Positions 6,630 to 15,437 of a stretch of DNA of 35,969 nucleotides are shown in pieces (the first letter of the stretch is position 1; each line of letters begins with the position of its first letter). The DNA is taken from assembly GCA_947475315.1 (NCBI GenBank), contig CANJMY010000033.1:1-35969 (forward strand), in the 5' to 3' direction. The position numbers and the translations under genes were made by a program. Under the pieces are notes generated by a model. It did not search any database. It was not told the DNA's origin and was given only the letters and a program-made list of their open reading frames with translations. The DNA is from Pseudomonadota bacterium. GTDB lineage: Bacteria > Myxococcota_A > UBA796 > GCA-2862545.

Positions 6630-7627
6630 GTGACGTGTTCGCCATGCCGATCAACTTCGCGCCTGGCGCGGAGACCCTCGAGACCCTCGTCCACTCCACC
6701 GACTCGTTCCACGTGATCATCGGCCTGGACCCGATCGGGGCGTTCACCGAGGTGACCGGCCTGCAGGTCGACAACCCGGTGTTCACGTACGAGGAGATGG
6801 GCCGGAACCGCTCGCCCGTGCAGCTTCCCTGGGATGGCGCACGCAAGGGCGGCGAGGTCACGCTCAGCTGGGGCACCATCATCCGCAGCCGCTTCTGGAA
6901 TTGGTTCCAGGCGCAGACGCCGTTCTTCATGGAGCGGCAGCCGGTCTTCATCCTGCACCTGTCGCGCCGCAACATCCCCCTGCGCGTGTTCGTGCTGTGG
7001 GACGCGTGGCCCAAGAGCTGGCATTACTCGGACCTGGGCACCAACCAGGTCACGGTCGAGAAGGTCACGCTGGTCTACGACCGCATGTTCATGCTGGACA
7101 CGGCGCTGCTCGCGCTGATGCCGGAGCTGACCAACTCGATCTCGACGAACGACGTCCTTGACGAGGTCGACAACGAGTACCAGGTGCCGCCCAAGTCGCC
7201 CGAGTACACGGGCACCCCGATCGCCACGGCCGATTGGGTCTCGGTGAACCACCCCGGGCGCGTCAGCAAGCCCGCGCCGTGGCGGCCGCTGGATGTCAAG
7301 AAGGATACGGAGAAGGCCAAGAAGAAGGAGACCAAGGCGCCCCCCCCGTACGTCCCGCTGGACGAGGAGTACAGCGGCTTGGCCGGCACCTGGGAGACCG
7401 AGGCGGTGCCCGAGGAGTACATGTCCACCGCGGGGATCTGGCCCGGGCTGGACGGCAAGAAGGTCTACGGCGCGGCCAAGAGCGCGGTGGCGGCCGCCGC
7501 CGCCGGCGGTGCGGACGGTGGTGGCGACTCGGAGAGTGGCGCAGGCGCCAGTGGCGGCGGCGCCTCGGGCGGCAGCGGCGACGCCGCGTCCGGCGACGGC
7601 AAGGCCGTGGAAGAGGAGGACGGCTGA
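6626..7627 (+). CDS. Second tube protein with long low-complexity tail
   Basis: Residues 25-160 match the gp19-like tube fold: DSFHVIIGLDPIGAFTEVTGL, then RSRFWNWFQAQ in the ring region, WDAWPKSWHYSDL and VTVEKVTLVYDRMFML. The pattern corresponds to Afp5-type proteins, which join the tube to the hub. The remaining 170 residues are unusual: a Lys/Pro-rich linker, an acidic tyrosine-containing segment (EYSGLAGTWETEAVPEEYM), then a Gly/Ser/Ala tail ending EEEDG. Such a tail is not expected inside the lumen of a tube and may face the baseplate or bind a partner. Start overlaps the previous stop (ATGA); the next gene starts at the last base of its stop codon (TGATG). Confidence 0.8.
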   Translation: MSDVFAMPINFAPGAETLETLVHSTDSFHVIIGLDPIGAFTEVTGLQVDNPVFTYEEMGRNRSPVQLPWDGARKGGEVTLSWGTIIRSRFWNWFQAQTPFFMERQPVFILHLSRRNIPLRVFVLWDAWPKSWHYSDLGTNQVTVEKVTLVYDRMFMLDTALLALMPELTNSISTNDVLDEVDNEYQVPPKSPEYTGTPIATADWVSVNHPGRVSKPAPWRPLDVKKDTEKAKKKETKAPPPYVPLDEEYSGLAGTWETEAVPEEYMSTAGIWPGLDGKKVYGAAKSAVAAAAAGGADGGGDSESGAGASGGGASGGSGDAASGDGKAVEEEDG

Positions 7628-8346
7628 TGGCGTTCGACCCCTCATCGCTCAAGCGCCTGATCGGCATGACCGAGAAGGCCACGCTCAAGTCCCTCGACGC
7701 GAACGCGGACTCGTTCGAGCTGCAGTTCAACCCTGAGAAGGGCTCGCTACACCTGACGCGCAGCATCAACTGGTCCTTCACACAGGGCCTGGACGCCCAG
7801 AGCGCGGGAGGAGACGCGAAGTTCAAAGGCAGCGAGGCGGACGAGCTCTCGTTCGATACCCTGCTCGACGACACCACCGGCGGCGCGGCGGCGTACGCGG
7901 CGGCTGCGGGCAAGTCGGCCTTGGCCCTCACGCTCACCCTGGCGGTCGATCAGTCGACGACGCTCGTGACCAACAAGCGCCTGCTCGCGCTCAGCGGCAT
8001 GGACCTCGGCGTCGGCGCCGCCGACGCCGTCGCCGAGGCGCTCCTCCGCACGCTGAGCCGCTCGTCGGTCCACAAGCAGATCAAGAAGCTGTACTTCCTG
8101 ACGACGAACGACGCCGAAACGGGCGCGACAAAACGTCCGAGCGTCGTGCAGTTCAAGTGGGGGGACTTCGACTTCGTCGGCGTGATCAGCCGAATCAACG
8201 TGACGTACCTGGTGGTCACCGAGGGCGGGTACCCGAAGCGCGCGAAGGTCGGGATCACGCTGCGCGGACGCAGCTTCGTGGGCGGCATGGGCGCCGATGA
8301 ATTCCTCCAACCCCCCGACTGGTCACGACCGTTGAGCTTGCCATGA
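7627..8346 (+). CDS. CIS tube/hub adaptor, Afp7-like (CIS_tube)
   Basis: This 239-aa protein carries the signature of the CIS_tube family: FELQFNPEKGSLHLTRSINW near residue 35, ADELSFDTLLDDT around 75, and later VVQFKWGDFDFVGVISRINVTY. In Afp and PVC the homologue (Afp7) sits between the tube and the trimeric hub. It often carries a LysM-like end; here I see no clear LysM motif, and the protein ends PPDWSRPLSLP. The N-terminal residues before the core are helical and lysine-containing. It overlaps the hub gene by ATGA, matching the structural contact between the two products. Confidence 0.85.
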   Translation: MAFDPSSLKRLIGMTEKATLKSLDANADSFELQFNPEKGSLHLTRSINWSFTQGLDAQSAGGDAKFKGSEADELSFDTLLDDTTGGAAAYAAAAGKSALALTLTLAVDQSTTLVTNKRLLALSGMDLGVGAADAVAEALLRTLSRSSVHKQIKKLYFLTTNDAETGATKRPSVVQFKWGDFDFVGVISRINVTYLVVTEGGYPKRAKVGITLRGRSFVGGMGADEFLQPPDWSRPLSLP

Positions 8347-9383
8347 CCTTCGCCATCGCCGTGAAGCTGGGCAGCCTCAACCTGCGCGACGGCGACGACT
8401 CGATCACCCTCGAGCGCGTGGAGTACGTCGAGTCGATCGACGACCTCGACGCGCTCACCGCGGAGTTCTCGGTCTCGTCGGACGACCTCGGCGCGCTGTG
8501 GCCCAAGATCCAGCCGAGCGTGGTCTACACGGTCCAATTCTCGAACCTCAAGACCGGCAGCCCCAAGGGCGCGGCGATCAAGGGGACCGTGGTCGACGTG
8601 CAGTTCGAGCGCCAGGGCGCCAACCGCTGCCTGGTCACCGTGATCGGGCTCGAAGACCTGTGCAAGCTGCGCGGGAGCGCGGCCGAGGTCGCCTGGGAGG
8701 ACGCGCCGGACAAGATCGTGAAGGCGATCGCGCAGGCGGGCGGGCTTACGGCCGACGCGGACGCGTCCAACGTCGTGAAGTACCGGGTGGAGCGCGGCGG
8801 CATGGACGACGCGCGCTTCCTCAAGGTGCTCGCCAGCAAGTTCCACTACCGGGTCGGCATGGTGAACGGGAAGCTCGCGTTCAAGCGGCGCAGCGTCGTC
8901 GACGCCACGGTCGACGTGCGCGCCGCGGACATGGACGACGGCGCGCGCATCGGCGCCTCAGTCGACGGCCTGGCCACCAAGGTCACGGTGTGGGGTCGCG
9001 ACCCCAAGCAGAACGGCTGGTTCTCCGAGATGGTGACGAGCGTGCCCCGCGGGATCAGCGGCACGGACATGGGCACGGCGCTCGCCAAGAAGGTCTACAA
9101 GAGCGCCGAGGTCGAGCTCCGCGACGCGGGGTGCCCCACGCCCGGCGCCGCCCAAGAGCGTGCCACCGCCGAGTTCCGGCAGCGCGCCGAGCGCTTCGTG
9201 CGCGGCCAGATCGACGTGAAGGGCAACCCCGACATCCGCACGGGGACCGACATCAACCTGCTCGACAGCGTCTGGCCGTTCAAGGGCAAGTACCGCGTGC
9301 GGCAGGTGCGCCACATCGAAGACATGAGCGGGTACCGAACCTCGGTCGACATCTACTCCGACAGCCTCCCCAGGAGGACCTGA
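8343..9383 (+). CDS. Baseplate hub protein, gp27/gpD type
   Basis: This 346-aa protein resembles phage late-control gpD / gp27 and the N-terminal half of VgrG. It has a first beta domain with substituted tube-like repeats (ESIDDLDALTAEFSVSSDD), a second domain with KIVKAIAQAGGL, RVERGGMDDARFLKVLASKF and YRVGMVNGKLAFKRR, and a C-terminal half ending in KYRVRQVRHIEDMSGYRTSVDIY, a common gpD ending. As a trimer it would convert tube six-fold to spike three-fold symmetry. Hub and spike are fused in Afp8 and VgrG; here they are two genes 6.5 kb apart, as in T4 (gp27/gp5) and P2 (gpD/gpV). Confidence 0.85.
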   Translation: MTFAIAVKLGSLNLRDGDDSITLERVEYVESIDDLDALTAEFSVSSDDLGALWPKIQPSVVYTVQFSNLKTGSPKGAAIKGTVVDVQFERQGANRCLVTVIGLEDLCKLRGSAAEVAWEDAPDKIVKAIAQAGGLTADADASNVVKYRVERGGMDDARFLKVLASKFHYRVGMVNGKLAFKRRSVVDATVDVRAADMDDGARIGASVDGLATKVTVWGRDPKQNGWFSEMVTSVPRGISGTDMGTALAKKVYKSAEVELRDAGCPTPGAAQERATAEFRQRAERFVRGQIDVKGNPDIRTGTDINLLDSVWPFKGKYRVRQVRHIEDMSGYRTSVDIYSDSLPRRT

Positions 9384-9386
9384 CCC

Positions 9387-9803
9387 ATGGCGCACACCCG
9401 CGTCGACCTCGCCCTCTCCCTCGTGCGCTCTGAGCCGTCCAAGCTCGAGGCGCTCGTGGACCGCGTGCGCATCCTGCTCGAGACCAAGCCCGGCGCGTTG
9501 CCGTACGACAAGCGCCTGGGCTGCGATCTCGACGCGCTCTCCCACGGCGCCGTCACGGCGTCGCGGCTGGCGGAGACGCAGGGACGCATCGACGGCGTGC
9601 TCGCGCGCGGCCTGCCCGACGGCGTGCACGGCGGCACCGAGGTGCGCGTGATCGACGTCGTCGCCGGCACCGCCGCCGGCGGCCCCGTCCCCTTCGCCGA
9701 GCGTGCCCTCGCCTCAAACGGCGCACGCGCCACCCTCGCGGTGCGCGTTCAGCTCAACACCGAGTCCGGTCCTGTCACCCTCGACGCCAACCTGGCTCGG
9801 TAG
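9387..9803 (+). CDS. Baseplate wedge protein, gp25/GpW type
   Basis: This 138-aa protein begins at ATG 9387 after a perfect AGGAGG (9372-9377). Length and pattern fit the gp25-like lysozyme-fold family: an N-terminal helix region (SLVRSEPSKLEALVDRVRILLETKPG), the conserved loop ALPYDKRLGCDLDAL, and later beta strands ending VQLNTESGPVTLDANL. The usual EPR-type motif is not obvious. gp25 starts sheath polymerisation on the baseplate. Its place between hub and gpJ-like genes is the standard CIS order (Afp9 between Afp8 and Afp11). Confidence 0.75.
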   Translation: MAHTRVDLALSLVRSEPSKLEALVDRVRILLETKPGALPYDKRLGCDLDALSHGAVTASRLAETQGRIDGVLARGLPDGVHGGTEVRVIDVVAGTAAGGPVPFAERALASNGARATLAVRVQLNTESGPVTLDANLAR

Positions 9804-9809
9804 GTCTCC

Positions 9810-12206
9810 ATGCGTGTCACCCCACCCGATGCCCTCAAGATCGATCGAGACGAGCTGCTGCGCGATGTGCGCGAGCGGCTTGAGGTGCGCGCGCCTGCGC
9901 TCGCCGCCTCCCTCGACGCGGCGCACCCCGCGTGGATCCTGCTCCAGGAGTCCGCGTGGATGGTGGAGCGGCTCACTGAGAAGCTCGACGCGTGGCCTTG
10001 GGCCGTGCTCCAGCAGTTCGCCCACCTGCTCGGCGCGAGTGTGCGCCCCGCGGTGCCGTCGCTCGGCATCATCACCATGGAGCCCGCGGAGGATGGCATC
10101 CTCGACGTGAGCGCCAACCCGGCGCGTTGGCGCTTCTTCGCCAGCCAGAACGAAGACCGCGGCCTCGTCGAATTCGCGCTCGCCGAGAACGGCGCGCCGC
10201 TCTGCGTGGCGCGCGTCGCAGGCCTGGCGCGCCTGCGCGACAGCGAGCTGTGGACGGCCGACGACGGCGCGACCCGCTCAGAGGCGACGCCCGACGCCAC
10301 CGCGTGGTTCGGGTCCGAGCAGCGCGCGTCCGTGTTCGCGGGCGAGGTGTTCCGCTTCCAGATCCGCGCCGCCGACGCCGTGCGCGTGGAGACCGAGATC
10401 AACGAGGCGATCGCGCGCATGCTCGAGACGCGCGATCCGGGCTGGTTGCGCTTTGAGGTCACGTGCCCCGACGAGCACACCGTGCGCGTGGAGGCCACGA
10501 TCGACGTGACGCTCCCCAACTCCACCGCCGACGCCGCCGATCAGGCCGACGTCATCGCCGCCTGGCGCCCGCTGGACGACAGCAACTGGACGCCCAGCGT
10601 CCGCATCAGCGACCACCCGGTCCTGCCGTGGAAGCTCCGGGGCGCGCGCCCCATGCGCACGGACGACGGCATGATGCTGGTGCCCGGCGTACCTCGCAAC
10701 ATGCTGCGCAACGAGATCCTCGTGCGAGACGCGCGCCCCGCGCCGCCCGAGATCCCCGACGCGCTGTGGAACACGCTCGCGCACATGGACAAGCGCCTCG
10801 CCGCGCTCAAGCCCACCGTGTCGCGTGGTGTCCGCGCCGCGAACGCAGATCCGGCCTGGGTCGACGACGCCTTGCGCGGCCGCGCCTGGGCGGCGGTGGA
10901 GCGCTCCCCAGACCGCAGCTACGCCTACGTCACGCTCGACGCCACCGAGGCGGATCGACGTCTTCGGTTCGCGTGGGTGGTGGAGCCAGGCGCGCTCCCG
11001 CGCGCGGAGGCGTTCGGCCGCTACGAGGCCGCCGGGATCCTCCCTGGCGGGCTGGACGTGACCCCCGCGTGGGACCTCACGTTGCCCAACCCGTCGGCGG
11101 GCGGCCTGTCCGCCGTCGTGGCGTTCGACGTGGTGGTGCCCGGCGGCGCGAGCGGCGTGCTGCTCGCGATCGACGGCCCGGCCAAGGGCGTGCTGCTGAA
11201 CACAGCCCTCGTGATCAACGCGCCGGTCGTGCGCGACGGCCGCGGTGCCGTGGTGTCGCGCGCGGTGCCCGAGCCTGTCAGCATGCTGTTCGAGGACATC
11301 GTCACGCCCGCCACGCTCGAGCAGCTGGCGACGAGCGGCCTCCCCGCCTCCGCGGCGCGCGCGCTGCGCATGCTCCCGTGCTCCGTGCTGATGGTCGACG
11401 GCACCACGCCGCTCGTCAACTTCGACGGCGTCGACGTGGACGCGGTGCAGGGCATCGTGACGCTCAACGCGCCGGACGCGGTCGGTCGAACCCATACGCT
11501 GCGCCGCGGCCAGCAGGTCGAGCTGCGCTGGTACCGTCGCACACAGGCCGCGCTTGGCAACGTCGGCGCGGACCAGATCAACTTCGCCGAGCAGGCGATG
11601 ACCACCCGTCCGCGCGTCGCGCGCGTGACCAACCCCCTGCCTACTTTCTGGGGCCAGGATCGCGAGCGTGAGGAGGACGCGGTGCTGCGCGTGTTCGGCC
11701 CGCAGACCGGCGTCCCCGTCACACCCGCCGACTGGGAGCGGCTCGTCCGCGTCGAGCTTGGCGCGCGCGGTGAGGACTGGACCGTGCGGGTGTGGGGCTA
11801 CGCCGAGCGCACCCTGCTCTCACACGATCTCTGGCCGCCGCACGACATGGGCGTCGAAGACCCCGAGCGCGCGCGCCTCTCCAAGGCGCTGCAGACCGCG
11901 GGCGCCGACACGCTGCTCGTCGTCGTGGGCCCGGAGTCCGGCGTGCTCTCGGACGTGGATCTCGCTCACGCCAAGCGGCTCATCCGCGCGCTCGTCGCGC
12001 GTTGGGGCGCGCGCACCGGCGCCGTCCGCGACGCCGAGGTCACGCGCTACTGGCCGCTCACGCTCGAAGGCGAGCATGACGGTGTCACGCCGTCGTTCTC
12101 GCCGCGCGAGTCGCACGGCACGCTGGTCGATCCGCTGGGCCGCCGCGGGCCGGTGCCGCGCGTGGCGCTGCTGCTGAACGCCGCGATCACCAAGGTCCAC
12201 GCATGA
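9810..12206 (+). CDS. Baseplate wedge protein, gpJ/gp6/Afp11-like
   Basis: At 798 aa this is the largest baseplate component here. It starts with a helical segment common to Afp11-type proteins (DELLRDVRERLEVRAPALAAS, then WMVERLTEKLDAWP and FAHLLGASVRPAVP). Several beta domains follow. The C-terminal third has the baseplate-J style core: NFAEQAMTTRPRVARVTNPL, GVPVTPADWERLVRVELG, then a strand/helix repeat (LLVVVGPESG, AKRLIRALVARWGARTGAV). It forms the iris that holds the hub before firing. The start has only a weak ribosome-binding site six bases after the gp25 stop. Its end overlaps the next gene by ATGA, the first of a nearly unbroken series of overlaps running to 30613. Confidence 0.85.
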   Translation: MRVTPPDALKIDRDELLRDVRERLEVRAPALAASLDAAHPAWILLQESAWMVERLTEKLDAWPWAVLQQFAHLLGASVRPAVPSLGIITMEPAEDGILDVSANPARWRFFASQNEDRGLVEFALAENGAPLCVARVAGLARLRDSELWTADDGATRSEATPDATAWFGSEQRASVFAGEVFRFQIRAADAVRVETEINEAIARMLETRDPGWLRFEVTCPDEHTVRVEATIDVTLPNSTADAADQADVIAAWRPLDDSNWTPSVRISDHPVLPWKLRGARPMRTDDGMMLVPGVPRNMLRNEILVRDARPAPPEIPDALWNTLAHMDKRLAALKPTVSRGVRAANADPAWVDDALRGRAWAAVERSPDRSYAYVTLDATEADRRLRFAWVVEPGALPRAEAFGRYEAAGILPGGLDVTPAWDLTLPNPSAGGLSAVVAFDVVVPGGASGVLLAIDGPAKGVLLNTALVINAPVVRDGRGAVVSRAVPEPVSMLFEDIVTPATLEQLATSGLPASAARALRMLPCSVLMVDGTTPLVNFDGVDVDAVQGIVTLNAPDAVGRTHTLRRGQQVELRWYRRTQAALGNVGADQINFAEQAMTTRPRVARVTNPLPTFWGQDREREEDAVLRVFGPQTGVPVTPADWERLVRVELGARGEDWTVRVWGYAERTLLSHDLWPPHDMGVEDPERARLSKALQTAGADTLLVVVGPESGVLSDVDLAHAKRLIRALVARWGARTGAVRDAEVTRYWPLTLEGEHDGVTPSFSPRESHGTLVDPLGRRGPVPRVALLLNAAITKVHA

Positions 12207-12949
12207 CCGGACCGCACCTCCGCACCGCGCCCATCGAGTGGGCATGGCGCGCCGCGTCAGGCAGCCTGCACGGTCTGCGCTGGGTCGATCTGATGGTGGA
12301 GCCCGAGCGTCCTGAGTTCTCGCGCTCCGAGGACGGTGACGCCTTCCGCGGTCCGGCGCTCGACGCGTTCCTGCCGCCGCCCATGGTCGAGGCCGCCGCG
12401 GACGCGTCCGATCGCGGCGAGCCGACGGCGCTCGACGGCCTGGCGCTGCTGCTGGCCCGCGCGTCGTGGATGGTCGAGACCCGCTCGCTGCTTTGGACCA
12501 GCGGCACGCCGATGCCTGAGATCCTCACGCGGCTGGTGGAGTCTTACGGCATCGACGTCGAAGCCCATCGGAATGACCCTTCGCTCCTGGTGAACCTGCG
12601 CGCGCAGCTGCCGACCTGGTACCCGTACCGAGGCGACGCGCACCGCGCGATGAAGCTCCTCGAGAGCGCGCTGGACGAGGACCTGGGCGTCACCATCGAG
12701 CCCGACAGCTCGGACGGCGAGGCGTTCGCCTGCCATGACGCGTCGTGGTGGGCCACGCGCGGCGCGGCCGCGGGCACCCTGGTGATCGAGGGCGGCTTGA
12801 CCCGCTTCGCGCCCGGCACCGAGCCCGCCTGCCCCGTCGAAGACGTTCGCCTGGCGCCCCACGCCGACCTGTCCGGCCCGTCGCGCGTGATGTTCCGCCT
12901 GCTGCCGGCCTGGACCACTCCCCGCCTCCTTCCCCAGCGTGATGCATGA
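12203..12949 (+). CDS. Probable baseplate wedge-associated protein
   Basis: This 248-aa protein sits where Afp12, phage gpI or gp53/TssG would be. Its middle ([32 protein letters not shown], then [19 protein letters not shown]) recalls the part of gpI/Afp12 proteins in which a helical region is followed by a conserved LP-x-x-Y-RG-type motif. The C-terminal part is a small beta domain. It is much shorter than Afp12. No signal peptide or membrane helix. The assignment is by position and a weak motif; a completely different baseplate subunit is possible. Confidence 0.5.
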   Translation: MTGPHLRTAPIEWAWRAASGSLHGLRWVDLMVEPERPEFSRSEDGDAFRGPALDAFLPPPMVEAAADASDRGEPTALDGLALLLARASWMVETRSLLWTSGTPMPEILTRLVESYGIDVEAHRNDPSLLVNLRAQLPTWYPYRGDAHRAMKLLESALDEDLGVTIEPDSSDGEAFACHDASWWATRGAAAGTLVIEGGLTRFAPGTEPACPVEDVRLAPHADLSGPSRVMFRLLPAWTTPRLLPQRDA

Positions 12950-13812
12950 CCGAGATCTCCCGTTCGATCTTCCGCCCGCAAGAGGGAGCCGTGCTCGACC
13001 TCGCGAGCCTCGCGATCGTCGCTGAGCAAGCCTCCGAGGCACACTCGGCGTGGCTCAGCGCACGCTGGCCCGGCGCCACTGGCCTCATCCTGGACGGCTT
13101 CGAGGTGGACGGCGACGTGGCCCCCGTCGGGCCGCCCGGCACCGTCCGCCCGGACGGTATGGTCGGGCACGCCACCGTGCGCCCTGGCCGCGCGCTGATC
13201 GCCACGCGCGGCGGCGCCTTCCACGTCGTCACGCTCGACGCGCCGATCGCCGTGCCCTGGCCCGACGTCACCGGCCCGCAGGTTCGGGGCACGCTGGTGC
13301 TCTACGCCACGCAGACGGCGGAGTCCGGCCCTGGCGGGATCAGCGTCGCGCGCGAGCGGCTCACGGTCCAGCTCGGCTTCCTCAAGCCGGACGCGCCCGA
13401 GTCCTCGCACCTGCTCCCGCTCGCTCGCGCGATCGGCAACAGCCAGGACTGGACGACGGATCTGGCGCGCATCCTACAGCCCGAGCACCCGGCGATCCGC
13501 CAGCTGCTCAAGCGCTTCGAGCGCCTGGAAGAGACGGTGTGGAACGCGGAGCCGGAAGGCGCCGTGTGGGACCGTCAGGTGTTTGGCCGCAGCTGGGTCC
13601 GCTACCAGACGGTGGCCTCCGCGGCGATCCAGGCGGCGGTTGTCCAGCTCTCCACGCACTCGCTGACGACGCTGGAGCGCGCGCGCCTTGTCGCCACGCT
13701 GCGGCAACAGCTGGAGCGCTCCGTCGAGCGCGCCGCCACCGAGCTGCTCCAGATGATCGCCCCCTCTGAGGCCACCGGTCCGTACCGCATGGTCGCGGGC
13801 ATGTCGGCTTGA
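12946..13812 (+). CDS. Unidentified 288-aa protein at baseplate/membrane junction
   Basis: The first 50 residues (SRSIFRPQEGAVLDLASLAI, helix, then TGLILDGFEVDGDV) resemble the start of several phage baseplate-attachment proteins, with an RP-x(n)-L entry motif, a helix and a beta turn. Residues 60-150 are beta-rich, and 175-280 are helical with strong coiled-coil character (LLKRFERLEETVW and LTTLERARLVATLRQQLERS). The layout of a beta shoulder, helical stalk and C-terminal part is reminiscent of TssK, which links baseplate and membrane complex in type VI systems. However, the protein is shorter (TssK is about 440 aa) and I see no convincing sequence match. It overlaps both neighbours, a baseplate gene before and a membrane-protein gene after. 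Confidence 0.55.
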   Translation: MTEISRSIFRPQEGAVLDLASLAIVAEQASEAHSAWLSARWPGATGLILDGFEVDGDVAPVGPPGTVRPDGMVGHATVRPGRALIATRGGAFHVVTLDAPIAVPWPDVTGPQVRGTLVLYATQTAESGPGGISVARERLTVQLGFLKPDAPESSHLLPLARAIGNSQDWTTDLARILQPEHPAIRQLLKRFERLEETVWNAEPEGAVWDRQVFGRSWVRYQTVASAAIQAAVVQLSTHSLTTLERARLVATLRQQLERSVERAATELLQMIAPSEATGPYRMVAGMSA

Positions 13813-15437
13813 CCGATCTGCGCAACGTACTCGGCTTGCGCCGGCTCCGCGAGACCATCGCGGAGCAGGCCCTGCCCGTCGTGGCTTCGGCCGCGGCGTG
13901 GTGGTACGCGCGCCAACTGTTGATGCCCCCCTCGGTGACGCGCCCGCTCGCGCCGCTCGAGCTGCTGCTGGTCTTGGGCTGTGTGGCGGCGACCATGGCG
14001 TGGCTGACCGCGCGTCAGCTCACCGTGCTCAACATCCGGCGACCGCGCGTGCACGTGCTTTGGGGCTTGGGCTCCGCGACGGTGGCGATCGGCATCCTCT
14101 CTTGGTCCGTGACCCGCGGCTTTGCGTCGTCGTGCACCCAGCTCGGCGGCAAGGTCGAGACGGTCCAGGCCGTGATCGTGCAAGGCGCCAGCTTTGACGG
14201 CGGCCTGATCTGCAGGGTCAACCCGGTGCCGGACAACGTGTACCTGCCTGGCACGCTGCTGCGCGCGGCGTGGGACGGCACGGTGCCGCCGCTCTACGTG
14301 CTGGTGCTCGCGGCCATCGCGGCGCTGTCGGCGCTTGGCCTCCGCGAAGCGCGGGTCGCGCCCTCCCGCCTGGGCATCGCCATGGCAGAGGAGCTCTGGA
14401 TGGCCCCCGCCGCGGGCTCCAAAGCCGTGTTCGGTGGCAAGTCGGACGGCGTCGTGCAGGCCTGCGGCAACCCCACCCTGTGGGGCGAACCCTGCGGCCA
14501 GCTCTACTCGGCCGAGCACACGTTCGAGCCGGGCGACTGGTGCATCCGCTGCGCGCAGGTCTTCCGTCGCTCCGAGCGCACGGTCACGTTCTCCGTCGTC
14601 AGCCTGTTCAGCGCGGACATCGACGTGCTCAACGGCCTGGAGCGCATGGACGCCACCGCGTGGTCCGCCGATGAGGCGCAGCCGCCCGACGCGCGCCTGT
14701 CGGGCCAGGAGCGGTGGGTCCGGCTGGGGCAGATTGAGGTGCCGGAGGTGGTCACGGTCGCGACGCTGCTGCAGCTGGTGATCGAGAGGCTCGACGCGTG
14801 GGGCAAGGGGGCGCCGCCTGATCAGGCTCCGGCGTTCGCGCTCGCCAAGAAGCGCGCCAGCCGCCTGTCGTCGTGGATCTGGATCGGCCACGAAGAGAAC
14901 GCGCTCACCTACGCGCGGCCGACGTCGCGCGCGCTGCTCGCGGTGGGCCCGACGCGCCTGAAGGACCTGCCGATCGAGGGCGGCGAGCGCCTGGCGCTGC
15001 AGCTCGACATCGGCCTGCTGCCGCTGGAGCTGCGCACGGCGTTCCGTCAGACCTTCTTGGACCCGACGCGCCCGCCGCTGGTGCAGAACCAGAAGCAGGA
15101 CGTGTGGGTGCCTGTCGCGCCGCCGCAGGGCGTGCCGGAGGGCCTGTGGGTGCCGCGCGTCGAAGGCGATGCGCTCCGCGCCTGGCTGGCGCTCGATCGC
15201 CTGCGCGCGGAGGACGCCCGTGGGGTGGTCAGCCCGCGCCCTTACATGTTCCCCGAGCTGCCGTTCGCCGACGCCCCGGTGGAGGAGGGTCGCCTGGACC
15301 TTGTCCGCATGCCGCTGCGTGACGGCAAGCCCGTGTTTGAGCGCGCACCCGGCACGTCCATCGCCGAGTGGGAGTGGATGGAGGAGCCTCACCTCGAGCT
15401 GCTCCGGCAGCAGGCGCTCGTCCTGGTGGTCACATGA
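13809..15437 (+). CDS. Membrane protein with cytoplasmic Cys/His cluster
   Basis: This 542-aa protein probably starts at TTG 13809, overlapping the previous stop as TTGA. Hydrophobic segments lie at about 20-38 (weak), 48-67, 81-101 and 160-178. The 102-159 loop with two cysteines (C109, C135) is probably periplasmic, and the 360-residue C-terminus cytoplasmic. Just after the last helix is a possible metal site: C219, C229, H237 and C245-x-x-C248. The rest of the C-terminus is a mixed fold with GERLALQLDIGLLPLELRTAF. I recognise no family. By position it is the first membrane protein of the locus and the natural candidate to contact the baseplate from the membrane. Confidence 0.7.
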   Translation: MTDLRNVLGLRRLRETIAEQALPVVASAAAWWYARQLLMPPSVTRPLAPLELLLVLGCVAATMAWLTARQLTVLNIRRPRVHVLWGLGSATVAIGILSWSVTRGFASSCTQLGGKVETVQAVIVQGASFDGGLICRVNPVPDNVYLPGTLLRAAWDGTVPPLYVLVLAAIAALSALGLREARVAPSRLGIAMAEELWMAPAAGSKAVFGGKSDGVVQACGNPTLWGEPCGQLYSAEHTFEPGDWCIRCAQVFRRSERTVTFSVVSLFSADIDVLNGLERMDATAWSADEAQPPDARLSGQERWVRLGQIEVPEVVTVATLLQLVIERLDAWGKGAPPDQAPAFALAKKRASRLSSWIWIGHEENALTYARPTSRALLAVGPTRLKDLPIEGGERLALQLDIGLLPLELRTAFRQTFLDPTRPPLVQNQKQDVWVPVAPPQGVPEGLWVPRVEGDALRAWLALDRLRAEDARGVVSPRPYMFPELPFADAPVEEGRLDLVRMPLRDGKPVFERAPGTSIAEWEWMEEPHLELLRQQALVLVVT

